Of a stretch of 64,000 nucleotides of DNA, positions 1-11,227 are shown piece by piece. The stretch is from NCBI RefSeq assembly GCF_032854445.1, contig NC_088305.1, forward strand, positions 31,952,628-32,016,627, in the 5' to 3' direction. The translations under genes were made by a program, and so were the position numbers. The stretch's first letter is position 1. Each line of letters opens with the position of its first letter. Below the pieces are notes generated by a model. The model saw only the letters and a list, made by a program, of their open reading frames with translations, had not been told where the DNA came from and did no database searches. The DNA comes from Liolophura sinensis. Its lineage: Eukaryota; Mollusca; Polyplacophora; Chitonida; Chitonidae.

Positions 1-317
1 ATAATATCTGCTAGGGGGCATGTGAGTATCTTCAGATAGGAAATGTTAATTTTATGTTAAATATAGGAGTTAAACATACACAAATTTAGACATGTAAACA
101 CAGCACTCTTCTAGTGCCCGACCGGAATGTTTCTGTTGGAAGTTTCTGTTGGAAAAAGTCTTGCATCTGCTTTCCTTTGAATAGTCGAAACGAGCGAACC
201 GGCGATGACACAAAAGGAAGTTTAACTTGAATAAGGTGAATTGGCACTATGCCATCTTTCACACTGTCGTCATTGCCCTAGTTTTACTCTCAGCAGCGGT
301 CTTTTACATGGAGTGGT
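1..317. other. Unassigned sequence
   Basis: No coding region or RNA gene is recognisable. The stretch around 240-300 (ending in a CACACTGTCGTCATTGCCC-like string) resembles 39465-39500, so this may be an old copy of the dispersed repeat described at 39104-39760. Confidence 0.3.
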
Positions 318-434
318 GAGCTCCTCCAGGCTCAGTCCGGTTTCCTTCGTCTATAATTCCGGCCGCCGTCGTGCAAGTGAAATATTCTGGAGTTGGGCGT
401 AGAAAACCAATCAAATAAATAAATAAATAAATTT
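318..434 (+). mobile_element. Molluscan tRNA-derived SINE, 3' half
   Basis: The sequence holds the conserved 3' domain of the SINE that recurs through the window: a CCGGTTTCCT block, CGGCCGCCGTCGT, AAGTGAAATATTC, a CCAATCAAATAAAT end and a TAAA-repeat tail. The tRNA-like head is missing, so this is a 5'-truncated copy on the plus strand. Confidence 0.8.
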
Positions 435-690
435 ATATTAAGTGGTGTATGCATTTCTCACTAATATTACATTTCAGCGGTATTATCATACATTTATGGC
501 TGTGTCGAAATTTTACTATACCGTTGCGCAAGATATCTAATCGTCGATGCAAAGACGGTGTTTATTGTCATGTAATTTCATGCCTGATACATCACTATCT
601 ACATATAAGGAAACTCCACCCTCCACTGATGAGATGAGATACGGGCGAGAAAATTTCAACCCGTCCATATTGCCCCGACCTAAGCGCAGT

Positions 691-990
691 AAGGTGAGGC
701 CGAGGGGGTTAGCACACCAGCGCGACGCAATGGCCTAGGAGCCTTTCACCAATGCGGTCACCGTCGGTTCAAGTTCAGCTCACGCTACTTCCTCTCCAGC
801 CATACGTTGGAAGGTCAGCAACCTGTGGTTGGCTGTGGGTTTCCCCAAGCTCAAAACTGTAGTTCACCCCCCAGGCTCTGTCCTGTTTCCTCCCACCATG
901 ATGCTTGCCGCCGTCGTACAAGTGAAATATTCTTGAGTACCCCGCAAAACACCAACCAAATAATAAATAAGTAAAAATAAATAAATAAGT
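691..990 (+). mobile_element. Molluscan tRNA-derived SINE, near full length
   Basis: A near-complete copy reads head to tail. The tRNA-like head (GAGGCCGAGGGGGTTAGC, an eroded A box) is followed by a B box at 766-776 (GGTTCAAGTTC), the TACGTTGGAAGGTCAGCAACCTG body, the GCCGCCGTCGTACAAGTGAA domain and a TAAA-rich tail. An extra stretch near 850-870 looks like a small internal insertion. Apparent minus-strand reading frames across 775-1120 are translations of this SINE, not genes. Confidence 0.85.
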
Positions 991-2136
991 AGAGGAATAG
1001 CACAATAAATGTAACGCTTGATAACGATAAAGCTGTAGAAAACCAACGTTTCTGTGGAGCCAGGCGAAGTAAGGCATCAATAATTGTAATCATCAGTAAC
1101 GTGATTTGTCGGAAATTCAATGTGCCATTGGCGGGCGGTACAATACCCCCATTCAGACAGCGGGTTGCCAGTAATCAGGCTTTTGCGCCACTAATTCCTA
1201 TTGCCGTGAAAATAAATTGTCCAATATACGGATTTGAATGACGATCAATTATGAAGCCCGCCACTTTCTCATCCATCCATCTTCATTTCGCTTGATCTCC
1301 CCGACACCATTATACAGGTATTACCAGTGGAAGTCCCACAACACTACTGCTACTGCCTGGAGGTCAGGATCAGGCTAGCGATTCGGGGATCGCGTCCAGG
1401 TTGAAGCCGTCTATCTGTCCCTGTTGCCATGGTTACTGGTATTCATTTCTACTGAAATGAAAGAAATTCTTTGTGATGGGAAAACTTTAATAAATTGTTA
1501 AAAGGGTAAAGTATGTCTGTCACAGAATATAGTTTCTGCGGCGAGACCAAATGGGTGAAATGAAAGGGAAAATATCCCCCCCCCCTTTGCAAGGGATGGT
1601 GCTTAGAGTTTTCTCCCCTGAAGCCTAGAGCAGAACTCATCCATTGACAACCACAAGGGAGAGAAGTGAAAAAAAAAACACTGATTCAAAAGATTCCAAA
1701 AATAAAATTTAATATTTAGCCCATTTTGACCAGCCTCTAAAATGTGTTTAGACAAAATTTCAGAGATAGGAAGCTAGGAAAGTGTATAAGCCATTTGGTG
1801 TGCTTTACTGAAATCACATTGGTGAAGATCATAGGGTCCTAGACTGCACTTCTTCACAAAGGCCCCACATACAAATTCCCTGAACAAGGCCGGATTTTAA
1901 CCCACAGCCAGTGTGTCCACGCAGCTGAAACATTGTTATTCCCTCTGGCGAACTGATATGAGAGTGGGTCGCTACGTATTCACTGCTTTCTGGTCAAGAT
2001 TAGAGGAAATATGCAAAGTCAGACTCTGACTTCCGCTCAAAATGATAGAAGACAAAGAATGACAAATTTCGCGTGATATGACTGGAAAATGGGTAAGTAA
2101 ACATTAAGCATACATGCACACAAGGTTTATAAAGCT
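991..2136. other. Unassigned intergenic sequence
   Basis: No gene, RNA or known repeat is recognisable. Short homopolymers occur (C-run near 1577, A-run near 1668). Confidence 0.3.
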
Positions 2137-2541
2137 GCCCCAACCTTCTACCTATTAGTAATGTAGTGCCTGGTGGTGCTTCGCCACCTACAAACCGCAA
2201 ACGTGAGTGCCCCAACCTTCTACCTATCAGTAATGTAGTGCCTGGCTGTACTTCGGCGCACTACAAACCGCAGACGAGACAGCTTCAACCTTCTACCTAT
2301 TAGTAATGTAGTGCCTGGCTGAACTTCGGCGCACTATAAACCGCAGACGTGACTGCCCGAACTTTATTGTAATGTAGTGCCTGGCGGTACTTCGGTACAC
2401 TACAAACCACAGACGTGACTGCCCCAAACTTCTACCTATTAGTAATGTAGTGCCTGGCAGTACTTCGGTGTACTATAAACCGCAGACGTGAGTGCCTCAA
2501 CCTTCTTAGTAATGTAGTGCCTGGCGGTACTTCGGCCCAGT
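2137..2541. repeat. 72-bp tandem repeat, about six copies, with internal inverted repeat
   Basis: The CAACCTTCTACCTATTAGTA block recurs at 2141, 2213, 2286 and on to about 2500, a period of about 72 bp. The fourth and sixth copies carry deletions. Each unit contains GTAGTG…CACTAC, perfect over 7 bp in copy two, with TTCG in the loop, so the unit can form a hairpin. There is no coding potential. Confidence 0.85.
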
Positions 2542-3240
2542 TTTGTTCTGTGTGTATCCCTCTGTCCGCGTGTAAACTGGGAGCAGTATTTTTGGTTACT
2601 TAGAAACCAGATTCCGGCTGCTCTGAATATAAAATATTGTCAAATATTATATCCGTCATCATCTTGGTTTTGTTAATCCAAGAAACGCAATCGAGATTTT
2701 TCCAGACGATTTCTGGGAAACAACTCACGTATGATTTATGACTCTCTGTAAGATAACTGAATAGTGCCTGTCAACACCAGTTTTTTCTGATATTTACGTC
2801 ACGCTTCCGAACGGAATGGACAAATACCACTGGTCAGGAAAACTAATAAATGTCTAAAAATAATTTACTTAACAATATTTGTTTATTAGGAGTGTTCTGA
2901 AATATCCATGGATGCCCCATTACCAACGTGAAGCTCGTGATCTGCCTAGCCTGAACAGATTTTTGACTGATGGAGTCATTAATTTGGAAATCAAAGTTTT
3001 ATTTTACACACAAATGTCATTTACCACCTCTAAACCAACCGGTCATATGTCCCCACGCCCACCCCCACTTCCACGCCCACCTCCACCCAATCTCATATTA
3101 CCTCATGCAGGAGGCATATGTTTCGAAAGGAAAGGTTTGTACAAGCCACGTCTGCTTTGTTACCTCAGACCTTTGAACATTGGCCTGTTACTGACAGACG
3201 TGTTGTTCGTCGTCCATTTGTCTCACGCCAGGCATTGAGG
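2542..3240. other. Unassigned sequence upstream of the solo LTR
   Basis: No recognised gene or RNA. A proline-rich open frame (2879-3238) covers a simple CCACCC-type tract and resembles no family known to me. Confidence 0.3.
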
Positions 3241-3771
3241 ACTGTGTTATGTATGACTATTTAACGTTTTCATGTACTGTTAGTCTGCGGACCTTTGTGA
3301 AAGCATAACAGGCCCTGTTATATATGTACAGCGCGGACCTGGTGGAAAGCACCTTGTTCAAGGCTTTGTTTATTTCACTGGCTGTTCATTGGCTGTTAAT
3401 TCTGTGTTTAAAAATAGTTGAATCCACCTGGAGCGTATATAAGCCGTGTTTTCTGTGCAGAGGGGAGGTATTTTTGCTGCATCCACTGGGAGCCAGGAGA
3501 GTGTGCGACGCTCTCGTATCGAGTCCATTATATTTATATGAGCTGGTGATGCCAGTTTCGTTTGGGAGGACAGATTTTTATGCCGGCACCGTTTGTGTAC
3601 CACAGTAGTACTGATGTCTGGTTTATGTGAATTTCTGCGGAAACGTGACTTGTTGTTGTTGAGCTGTCTGAAAAACTGTACGTCTCATTTTATATATAAA
3701 GCATTGTTTACATTGTAATATTGAGCCACTGAGTCTGTTTTCTGTTGCTGTTTTCAATACCGTAACAACTG
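3241..3771 (+). mobile_element. Solo LTR (Gypsy/Copia-type retrotransposon) with 4-bp target duplication
   Basis: The LTR spans 3245-3767 (523 bp). It begins TGTTATG and ends CCGTAACA, so the termini are the inverted TGTTA/TAACA typical of LTRs. ACTG at 3241-3244 is repeated at 3768-3771 as a 4-bp target-site duplication. A TATA box (TATATAAG, 3436-3443) lies 191 bp from the left end, and a TATATAAAGC tract near 3693 could serve polyadenylation. No gag or pol sequence follows, so it reads as a solo LTR. The alternative is a 5' LTR of a truncated element, since a TGG two bases after the end could start a primer-binding site. Confidence 0.7.
3436..3443 (+). promoter_or_regulatory. Putative TATA box within the solo LTR
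   Basis: TATATAAG sits in the first half of the LTR, where retrotransposon promoters usually lie. It is relevant only if the solo LTR is transcribed. Confidence 0.45.
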
Positions 3772-3942
3772 GCTCAACTGATATGCTCTGTTTAATACCG
3801 GAAAGACTTTGCACTGTTTGTGGGTGAGAGGAAATGTGGATATAAACTGCTATCGTGACATGGACCATGTTTCTTGCGTTATTTGTTACACAAAACATAC
3901 TGAGTATGAGAGGGGGCCTTGCTAAGCGCTTTTGAAATTAGG

Positions 3943-4483
3943 TCAAGAGAAATTAACTAATTTCTGGTTTATGCTTGAGAGTAATTAATAGTTAGGCGAT
4001 ATTTCTACCACAGCTCTGATTGCCGAGTGGTTAGGGCGTTGGACCCGAAATCCAATAAATAATGCTCGCGCTGCTTCAAACCCTGCTGGCAGCGGTAGGA
4101 TGTTTGATAAAACATATTTTTTTACATTCTCTTTTTTTTTGCCAGCTCGCAGACTTAGATGTAGTTTAGGAAATTTCCTTGGCCTTGTTTCATTCTCCCA
4201 AAATAACTTTTATTGCAACTTTCACCAGATATCCTTTCCCTGAACAAGCACATAGGTGGTATTTTTTGATAAAATGACTAAAATGTAGTTGGCTGTGAAG
4301 TAAATTACATTTGTTTTGGCCTCATGGATAAGGAACCGACCTCCTCAGCCGGGAATTGCAGGTTGGAGTCCCGTCGGAGGTGCAGAAATCATATTCTGTC
4401 ACTTCTCACTTCATTTCTCCGGCAGTTAAGGAGTTAAATTAAACCACTCAGACATACATAGCTGTGATGGCCGAGTGGTTGGG
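3943..4483 (+). repeat. Composite repeat with tRNA-Ser-like and tRNA-Arg-like modules, block 1
   Basis: A decayed tRNA-Ser-like module lies at 4015-4095 (GCCGAGTGGTTAGGGCGTTGG, GAAATCCAAT). An AT-rich body follows, ending GATAAAATGACTAAAATG. A tRNA-Arg-like module (GGATAAGG, ACCTCCTCAGCCGGGAATTG, GAGTCCCGTCGGAGG) lies at about 4318-4392, and a second Ser-like head starts at 4459. The homologous order recurs at 60145-60600, including sequence upstream of the first tRNA-like module, so these are parts of one repeat family rather than tRNA genes. Confidence 0.65.
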
Positions 4484-5231
4484 AAAAATCCATTACACAA
4501 GACTGTCCTATCTCAGCTTTACTGTACGTCCTAACGGTAGAATCTTTTGGGACATTAATACGATGTTTTAATGATATACACGGTGTAGACATTCCGAGAT
4601 CCAGTATGGTGTCTTTATTATATCAGCATGTGGACGACACCAACGTTATTGTTTTCAGTTGAACAGCAATGCCTCTAATGCAAAGCTAAATGCCAGGCAA
4701 AAACCCTCAAAGTGTACAACTAGACTTCAACATTCTATGTTATCATTACGAAACATAAATTGGTCAGATATGGAATTTGTGATACGGATATCTGTGATAT
4801 GTGCCCTTGTCGTCGTTGAAGATCTCTTACATTTGTTTTTGAAATGTGCTTATTGTAGGGAGCCAAATAAATCCGCTGGCCAGATGTTAGAAGGCCTTTT
4901 CCAGTACTCGTTGATCCATTTACTAAATGATCTTAGGTATGAACAATTGCTTCCCTTTGGTAATATGGATCGTAGGAATGCGAAGCTACGCTACGACAAA
5001 GCAATCTGTCCACTGCGATTGTACGAAACTATGCTGCTATAAAAGATTAAAGGTGCTCATTTGTACTTACAAAACAATGCAGATGTTTTTCGGAAGAGAT
5101 ATATGGAATTAAATCCATTTGTTTACCTATACGAAAGTGGAAAGTTGAAAATAGTTTTCCCATGGGCATACCTTGTTGGTATACAAGGTATGATGTTGGT
5201 TGAATAAATATTTTTCAAAAGAAAAAAAAAA
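4484..5231 (+). mobile_element. 5'-truncated Tx1/L1-like LINE fragment nested in a tRNA-Ser-like module
   Basis: This segment interrupts the tRNA-Ser-like head, whose 5' part ends at about 4483 and whose continuation (GGCGTTAGACTTGAAATCC) begins at 5232. It ends in AATAAATATTTTTC and an A-run, as expected for reverse-transcribed insertion. The reading frame around 4780-5040 encodes the LINE C-terminal C-x2-C … H-x4-C region (CDMC, EDLLHLFLKC) and the AGQMLEGLFQYS block, matching the element at 63600-63760. Frameshifts and stops show it is dead. Confidence 0.7.
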
Positions 5232-5598
5232 GGCGTTAGACTTGAAATCCAATGGGCAATACCCGCACAGATTCGAACGCTGCTCTCAGCGTTTTTTCAT
5301 TTCCTGCATATCAGACTTTTGCAAATTCTATTCCTTCCCTTTTTGTCCTCGGACCCTGCTGGCAGCGTTATAATGTTTATGTAAAAAAAAATATTTTTTC
5401 AATTCCTCTTTCTTGCAAGCTCACAGGCTAAAATGTGCCTTAAGAAACTTTCCTGGCCTTGTTCCATTATCCCAAGCAAGGAAATATTTTATTCCAAAAT
5501 AACTTTTTTGCAACTTTCAGAAGATTAATTTACCTTGAACATGCACGTAGAAGATGACTTTTGATAAAATGGCTTAAATACTATCAGTTATAGAGTAA
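5232..5598 (+). repeat. Continuation of the tRNA-Ser-like composite repeat
   Basis: It resumes with GGCGTTAGACTTGAAATCC and a GATTCGAACGCTGCT B-box-like block, then the shared body (CTTGCAAGCTCACAGGCT, CCTGGCCTTGTTCCATT, TTTTGATAAAATGGCTTAAAT). A second GACCCTGCTGGCAGCG block near 5350 suggests a small internal duplication. Confidence 0.6.
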
Positions 5599-6345
5599 GT
5601 TGGAGGACGTTGGTCCAACATAGGATGCAGATGTGATGGATTTACCACCCGCACCAGGGAGATCTTCCAGGGAGATACGTCCCCTTCCATAATGTCTGTA
5701 TACGACAAAATGGAATTGTCGCGGCCTTAAGGGTAAATTTTATTGAAATAACACAGCTAGTTCAGTAATTAAATCCTATAGCCCTGTGTCTTCAGGAAAC
5801 TCACCTGAAGACATCTGACAAAGATAAAATAGCTCCTAAAAATTATACACTTTATAGCACCTATGGTATTGAAGAAGAGCGAGCTGCAGGCGGCTCCTCG
5901 ATCTTCATAAATAACAATATTATTCGCAGCCCTGTTCCTTTGCATACAGAGCTTCAGACTGTGGCCGTTCGTGTTTTCATTTTCTGAAACAGTCACATTA
6001 TGTTTGGTGTATATACCTCCAAACACTTCTTTGTCCAAAAACAATTACCTAAACCGTTTATAATAATGGGAGATTTTATTTCCCATAACCCCGTTTGGGG
6101 CAGTAATAACATAAATAATAAGGGCAAAATACTGGAAGACTTTTTATCGAAGGAGGAACTGTGTTTTTTTCAATGATGGTTCTAAAATACCTATTAACAT
6201 CCGGGTAATGGCGCTTATTCTGCTGTCGATCTCACTGTCACAGATCCATCACTTCTCCCTGATTTTTCTTGGAAGGTGCATGACGATCTTTTTGGTAGTG
6301 ACCCTTTTCCTATTATCCTAGAGCACATCACTTCTAATTCTTTAC
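5599..6345 (+). pseudogene. I/Jockey-like LINE copy A: ORF1 end and endonuclease part of ORF2
   Basis: The fragment starts in the last part of ORF1 (GGAGGACG…, ending at the TAA of 5690-5692) and enters ORF2 at ATG 5692-5694 through a TAATG overlap. Endonuclease signatures follow across shifted frames: WNCRG, CLQETHL, an AAGGSSIFINN block and GDF.SHNPVWGS. It stops inside the endonuclease domain, where copy B's 5' UTR begins. Single-base indels and in-frame stops make it non-functional. It is closely related to 8110-8960 in copy B. Confidence 0.85.
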
Positions 6346-6947
6346 CCCTGTGGGGTTTCCGGGGTGATAAGAATAGGACTTCAGCCCTCTAGGCAAGCTT
6401 GTCGTAAAAGTCGACTAACCTAGAGCTCTCCTGCGTGAGCCTGGTGAATATGATAGGCTCACATCTTCCCGGTTGTGTAAGAGGCAACTGGGGAGCGACC
6501 TGTTTGCCGTGGGTTGCGACCCGTAATCTACGAGGGACGGGATCCTAATGGCTGAGGGCGTGTTGATCTTGCGAGATCCTCACGCCCAACACGTCACTTT
6601 GACCGTTACTTGGGGAGAAACGGGAGGTCGAATGGGCCCGGTCCGATCAATCGGCTTGGTCATGTCTTGCCTCTGCGTGGTCACGATTGCTTCAATAACA
6701 GCACATCATTTAGCGAACAAATCTTTTTTCTGAAATATCGTTTGCGGGACTACGTTTTGAGACGGTGGCTCATGGGTCAGTCGAGTAGATTGAATTTAAC
6801 CTTTGGTATAAATCAATCTGTTCGAGTATACCTCATATGGAATCCTTGGTGTCTTTCCTGCTGGATATTCCCAGGTTCAGGCATCGCCCTTGTTGGCACT
6901 CCGTGGTGGGTGGGGAACATATGGGGTGAAATTTATATCTATATGTC
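6346..6947 (+). promoter_or_regulatory. LINE copy B 5' UTR
   Basis: The leader contains AAGCTTGTCGTAAAAGTCGAC, a GGGTTGCGACCC-like block and CACGCCCAACACGTCA, followed by GGTTCAGGCATCGCCCTTGT. The same blocks precede ORF1 in the antisense copy (43900-44200) and head the decayed copy at 30.2 kb. In non-LTR elements the internal promoter normally lies here, but none can be mapped from sequence alone. Confidence 0.6.
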
Positions 6948-8285
6948 ATGTCTACCTTAAAACTTACTTCAAATATTCCGAATATATCTAATAGATCTTC
7001 CTCTCAGCCGACTTTGTCTTTAAGTACTGATAAAAAGAGGAAGTTGTCTGACTCACTGGATAACGAACACAGCAGCTGGCCGGCTTTCATTGTTCTCTCA
7101 ACTAAGAGTGAACAAAAGCCGGCTTCAAAAATTCACCCGTTTCTTTTGCAAAGGGCTCTCCAGGGCACAGCTGGAACTTTAAAAAACGTTAAAAAACCTA
7201 GATCCGAGACATTTTCATTGAATGTTTCCGGCAACAACAGTCAAAAAATTTACTTAAATTAAATAAAATATCTGACATATCTGTTTTCACATCCCCTCAC
7301 CATTCCCTGAACAGCTGTCAGGGAATCATTCGTGACAGGGATGGTGATATAGCTGACCTGACTGAGGAAGAAATCTGCCAAGAACTAAATTCACAGGGTG
7401 TCACCAGAGTGAAACGCTTCGTTCCTCTTTAAACTTAATACATACCTGCTTACCTTTAACACTACCTCCCTTCCGTCTCATATCTTCGTTGGGTTAATGT
7501 GGATTTATATATCCCCAATCCTACACGTTGTTTTAATTGCCAACGATTTGGTCATGGCAAGGGACAATGTAAGAACAAACTCATTTGCTTCAGATGCGGC
7601 AGTGAAGGGCAGGATGGTTTTGACTGCAGCAACACAGTTAAGTGTTGCAACTGCAATGGAGATCACATGGCCTCCTAAAGGGACTGTCCGCTTTTCGTTA
7701 AGGAAAAGCAAATTATCAACTTGAAAATCAAAAACAATATCTCCTATCAGGGCGCCCGGAAATTATCCTCACTTTTTAATACTTCTCTACCGACTTCGTT
7801 TGCCAATGTGGTCAAGCGAGTAGCAACTGTTGCTACTCAAACCTCTTGGACTTGACCCATTTGGAAACGACAAACCTAGTTATGTTTCTGTGCAACTTCC
7901 GTCTCAACCTTCATTTAGTTCTTCCTCAACTCAAACTCCTTCAAAAGAACAAATAAAAACAGTAAATAGTAAAGAACACCCTGGTAAACCAGCTGAGCCC
8001 AATTGCCCTAAAAATGACAAAAATAAGTCCAAAAGTCAATCTCAAAATAATAATAAAATAACTAATAAACCTGGTGGCCCTGCAGAGCGTCCCTCTAAGG
8101 CCACTAGGGATCCTATCCAAACTTTCAATAAGTTTGGTTCGTTGGAGGACGATGGTCCTTCAACATCAGATGCGGAGGTGATGGATATATCACCCGCATC
8201 AGGGAGATCTTCCAGCCGATCTCCACGACAGGGTCGTCCTCGCTCCAAACATAAAGCAAAATCTCCTATACGTCTCCCTCCATAA
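6948..8285 (+). pseudogene. LINE copy B ORF1 (gag-like, CCHC zinc knuckles), broken
   Basis: ORF1 encodes the RNA-binding nucleocapsid-like protein of the LINE. The N-terminal part is open from ATG 6948 to 7262 (104 aa, with a basic KKRKLSDS stretch). The frame then shifts; the RDRDGD…LTEEEICQEL block lies near 7335-7385. Zinc knuckles are read in the frame starting at 7502: CFNCQRFGHGKGQC is a standard CX2CX4HX4C, CFRCGSEGQDGFDC has Gln where the antisense copy keeps His, and a third C-x2-C…H is cut by a TAA near 7675. The Ser/Lys-rich tail (7830-8285) ends in SPIRLPP and stops at TAA 8283-8285. Confidence 0.85.
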
Positions 8286-8287
8286 TG
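8283..8287 (+). promoter_or_regulatory. TAATG ORF1 stop / ORF2 start overlap
   Basis: The ORF1 stop TAA (8283-8285) shares its last A with the ORF2 start ATG (8285-8287). The same junction is kept at 5690-5694 and, on the minus strand, at 42867-42863. UAAUG stop-restart coupling is known experimentally from the SART1 non-LTR element. Confidence 0.7.
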
Positions 8288-11227
8288 GCGATATATGACA
8301 AAATTATACAGTGGAATTGTCGAGGCCTGAAGGTAAATTTTATTGAAATAACACAGCTTGTTCAATCATTAAATCCTATTGCCCTGTGTCTTCAGGAAAC
8401 TCACTTGAAGACACCTGACAAAGACAAAATAACTCTTAAAAATTACTCATTATACAGTCCCGTACTCGAATAAAAAAAATCAAGCTGCAGGCGGCTCCTC
8501 TATCTTCGTCAATAACAATATTATTCACAGCCCTGTTGCACTGGATACAGGGCTTCAGGCTGTGGATGTTCGTGTTTCACTATGTGAAACAATCACATTA
8601 TGTTCAGTGTATATTCCTCCGAACATTTCTTTGTCAGCTTTGCAGTTACATAATTTAAAACATTAGTTGGCAAAACCTTTTATACTTATGGGAGATTTTA
8701 ATTCCCATAACCCCCTATGGGGCAGTAACAACATAAATGAAAAGGGCAAGATAGTAGAACACTTCTTATCGAACGAAGAACTGTGTTATTTCAATGATAG
8801 TTATAACACCTATTTACAGGTAATGGCGCTTTTTCTGCTATCGATCTCACTATCACAGATCCATCACTTCTCCCGGATTTTTCTTGGAAGGTGCATGACG
8901 ATCTTAGTGGTAGTGAGCATTTTCCTATAATCCTAGAACATATCACTTCTAATTCTTTAGAACGTGTAGCTAGATGGAAATTCGATAAAGCGGATTGGAT
9001 CGCCTTTGAGATGTTTTCTGAGGCTGATATCACCTCAGACACTCTCACTGGAGCAGATGATCCTACATTAAAATTTAACAACTTTGTTTTAGAAGCCGCT
9101 GACAGAACTATACCTAAGACCTCGACAAATCCCAGATCCAAAAGTAAACCCTGGTACGACAATGACTNNNNNNNNNNNNNNNNNNNNNNNNNNNNNNNNN
9201 NNNNNNNNNNNNNNNNNNNNNNNNNNNNNNNNNNNNNNNNNNNNNNNNNNNNNNNNNNNNNNNNNNNNNNNNNNNNNNNNNNNNNNNNNNNNNNNNNNNN
9301 NNNNNNNNNNNNNNNNNNNNNNNNNNNNNNNNNNNNNNNNNNNNNNNNNNNNNNNNNNNNNNNNNNNTATCCCTAGACCTCGACAAATCCCAAATCCAAA
9401 AGTAAACCCTGGTACGACAATGACTGTCGTAAAGCCATGAAGGACCGTAAAAAGGCTGAACGCAGATTTAATCATTGTCCTACTGATAATAATTTAAACC
9501 AGGTTCGTAATTTTAGAGCTAAGGCTCGTCGATTACTCAAGTCCAAGAGACGATCTTGTTGGCGGAACTTTGTTTCGGGCATTACGTCAAAAACACCTCT
9601 GCGTAAGGTCTGGAACATGGTTCAGAAACTTACGGGCAAAAATAATAAAGCCAAAGTCCAGCATTTGAAAGATGGAGATAATACATTAACCTCTCCATCC
9701 GATATAGCAAATAAATTAGCTGAGACAATTTCCAAGAAATCTTCTTCTGAGAACTAAAAAATTCCAACATATTAAAAACCAGAAGGAGAAAACTAAATTG
9801 CCCTATTCTTCTAAAAATTTAGAAGATTATAATTGAGGAACTTAAAACTGCATTAAAAAAGGCCCACGATACTGCCTGTGGTCCCGATAACGTATATTTT
9901 GGTTTCTGGAAACCAGCAAGTTACTTTCGAATATACAATGCGGTTTTCGTCAAGGTAGATCCACTATGGATCACCTTGTTCGATTCGAAACCTTTATTGG
10001 CAATGGCTTCATGAATAACGAACATTATTCGTGGTGTCCATATTTTTTGACCTTGAAAAGGTCTACGACACTACATGGAAATATGGTATTTTATAAGATC
10101 TCGCGGATATGGGTCTTAAAGGTCGCTTACCTATATTTATATCCGAATTTTTATCAGATCGTCAGTTTAAGGTACGGGTGGGGTCCACTCTTTCTGATTC
10201 TTATGAGCAGGATATGGGTGTACCCCAGGGCAGCATTCTATCACCAACTCTGTTTAGCATAAAAATAAATAGCCTAGCAAAAACATTAACACAGGGCACA
10301 GAGGGTTCTTTATACGTGGATGATTTCCTTATATGCTACCGAGATAAGAATATGAATAATATCGAACGTCAGTTGCAGCTTTGTCTCAATAAAATCGAGA
10401 AATGGGCAACTGAAAACGGTTTTAGATTTTCAACGTCTAAAACCGTCGGTATGCATTTTTGTAATAGACGGAAACTTCATCTTGACCCTGAGCTTAATTT
10501 TTGTGGTGAACAGGTTAAAATTGTTGGAGAAACCAAATTTTTAGGTATAATATTTGATAGTAAACTATCTTTTATACCTCATATTAAAATGCTTAAAGCT
10601 AAATGTACAAAGGCTCTCGATATAATTAAGGTCGTATCTAGCACCGACTGGGGTGCTGACCGATCAGTTTTACTTAATTTATATCGTTCTCTGGTGAGGT
10701 CTAAATTGGACTATGGATCCATCATTTACGGTTCCGCTAGGAAGTCGTACATTAAAATGTTGGATCCCGTTCATCACCAAGGTTTGAGGCTCAGCCTTGG
10801 TGCTTTTAGAACCTCACCAATAGAAAGTTTATACGTGGAGCCAAATGGGCCTTCTTTATATAACCGACATATAAAACTTAGCCTTCAATACGCTAGTAAG
10901 CTTAAAGCTCATCCAACAAACCCTGCCTACGACTGTGTTTTCAATCCATTATATGTAGACAAAAATATTAAATGTCCTAACAAGATCCCTTCGTTCGGTC
11001 TTCGCATACGGGACCATATTGTGGGAGCTGACATCAAGCTGGAGGATATAGCTCCGGTGTCTTTTCCGGAGTCTCCTCCATGGCTTCTTCCACAAACTAA
11101 ACTAATATTTGATCTACGTAAATATAATAAATCCAATACAAATCCTCTTATAATTCAGCAAGATTTTAGTGAAATTAAGGCTAATTATATGGATTATCTT
11201 ATCAAGGTCGTGTCTAGCACCGACTAG
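8285..11227 (+). pseudogene. LINE copy B ORF2 (endonuclease + reverse transcriptase), broken
   Basis: ORF2 encodes the APE-type endonuclease and reverse transcriptase that carry out target-primed reverse transcription. Endonuclease motifs read in order: QWNCRG and CLQETHL (8285-8473), MGDFNSHNPLWGS (8680-8730) and SEHFPI (near 8915), with frameshifts near 8470 and 8815. The linker follows (9437-9757). The 5' palm of the RT is deleted near 9910-9920. The remaining RT is a clean 372-aa frame (10109-11227) with GVPQGSILSP and the catalytic YVDD box, then thumb sequence with HHQGLRLSLGAFRTSP. It stops before RNase H. The final 29 bases repeat an internal RT segment (see findings). Confidence 0.9.
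9168..9367. other. Assembly gap, 200 N
   Basis: The gap is exactly 200 N, a placeholder size. The 50 bases before it (about 9118-9167) and the 50 after its first few bases (about 9375-9424) are the same sequence with one mismatch, so the two contig ends overlap and the gap probably contains nothing. Confidence 0.95.

Larger units (their letters stand above)
6346..11227 (+). mobile_element. I/Jockey-like LINE copy B (long but 3'-truncated)
   Basis: The order is 5' UTR (6346-6947), zinc-knuckle ORF1 (6948-8285), then endonuclease and reverse transcriptase ORF2 (8285-11227). The copy ends just before the RNase H domain, which the antisense copy at 40.07-44.2 kb still has, so the 3' end is truncated here. 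A 200-N assembly gap lies in ORF2. Related 5' UTR sequence is seen at 30215-30570 and 39780-40065. Many frameshifts show it is inactive. Confidence 0.9.
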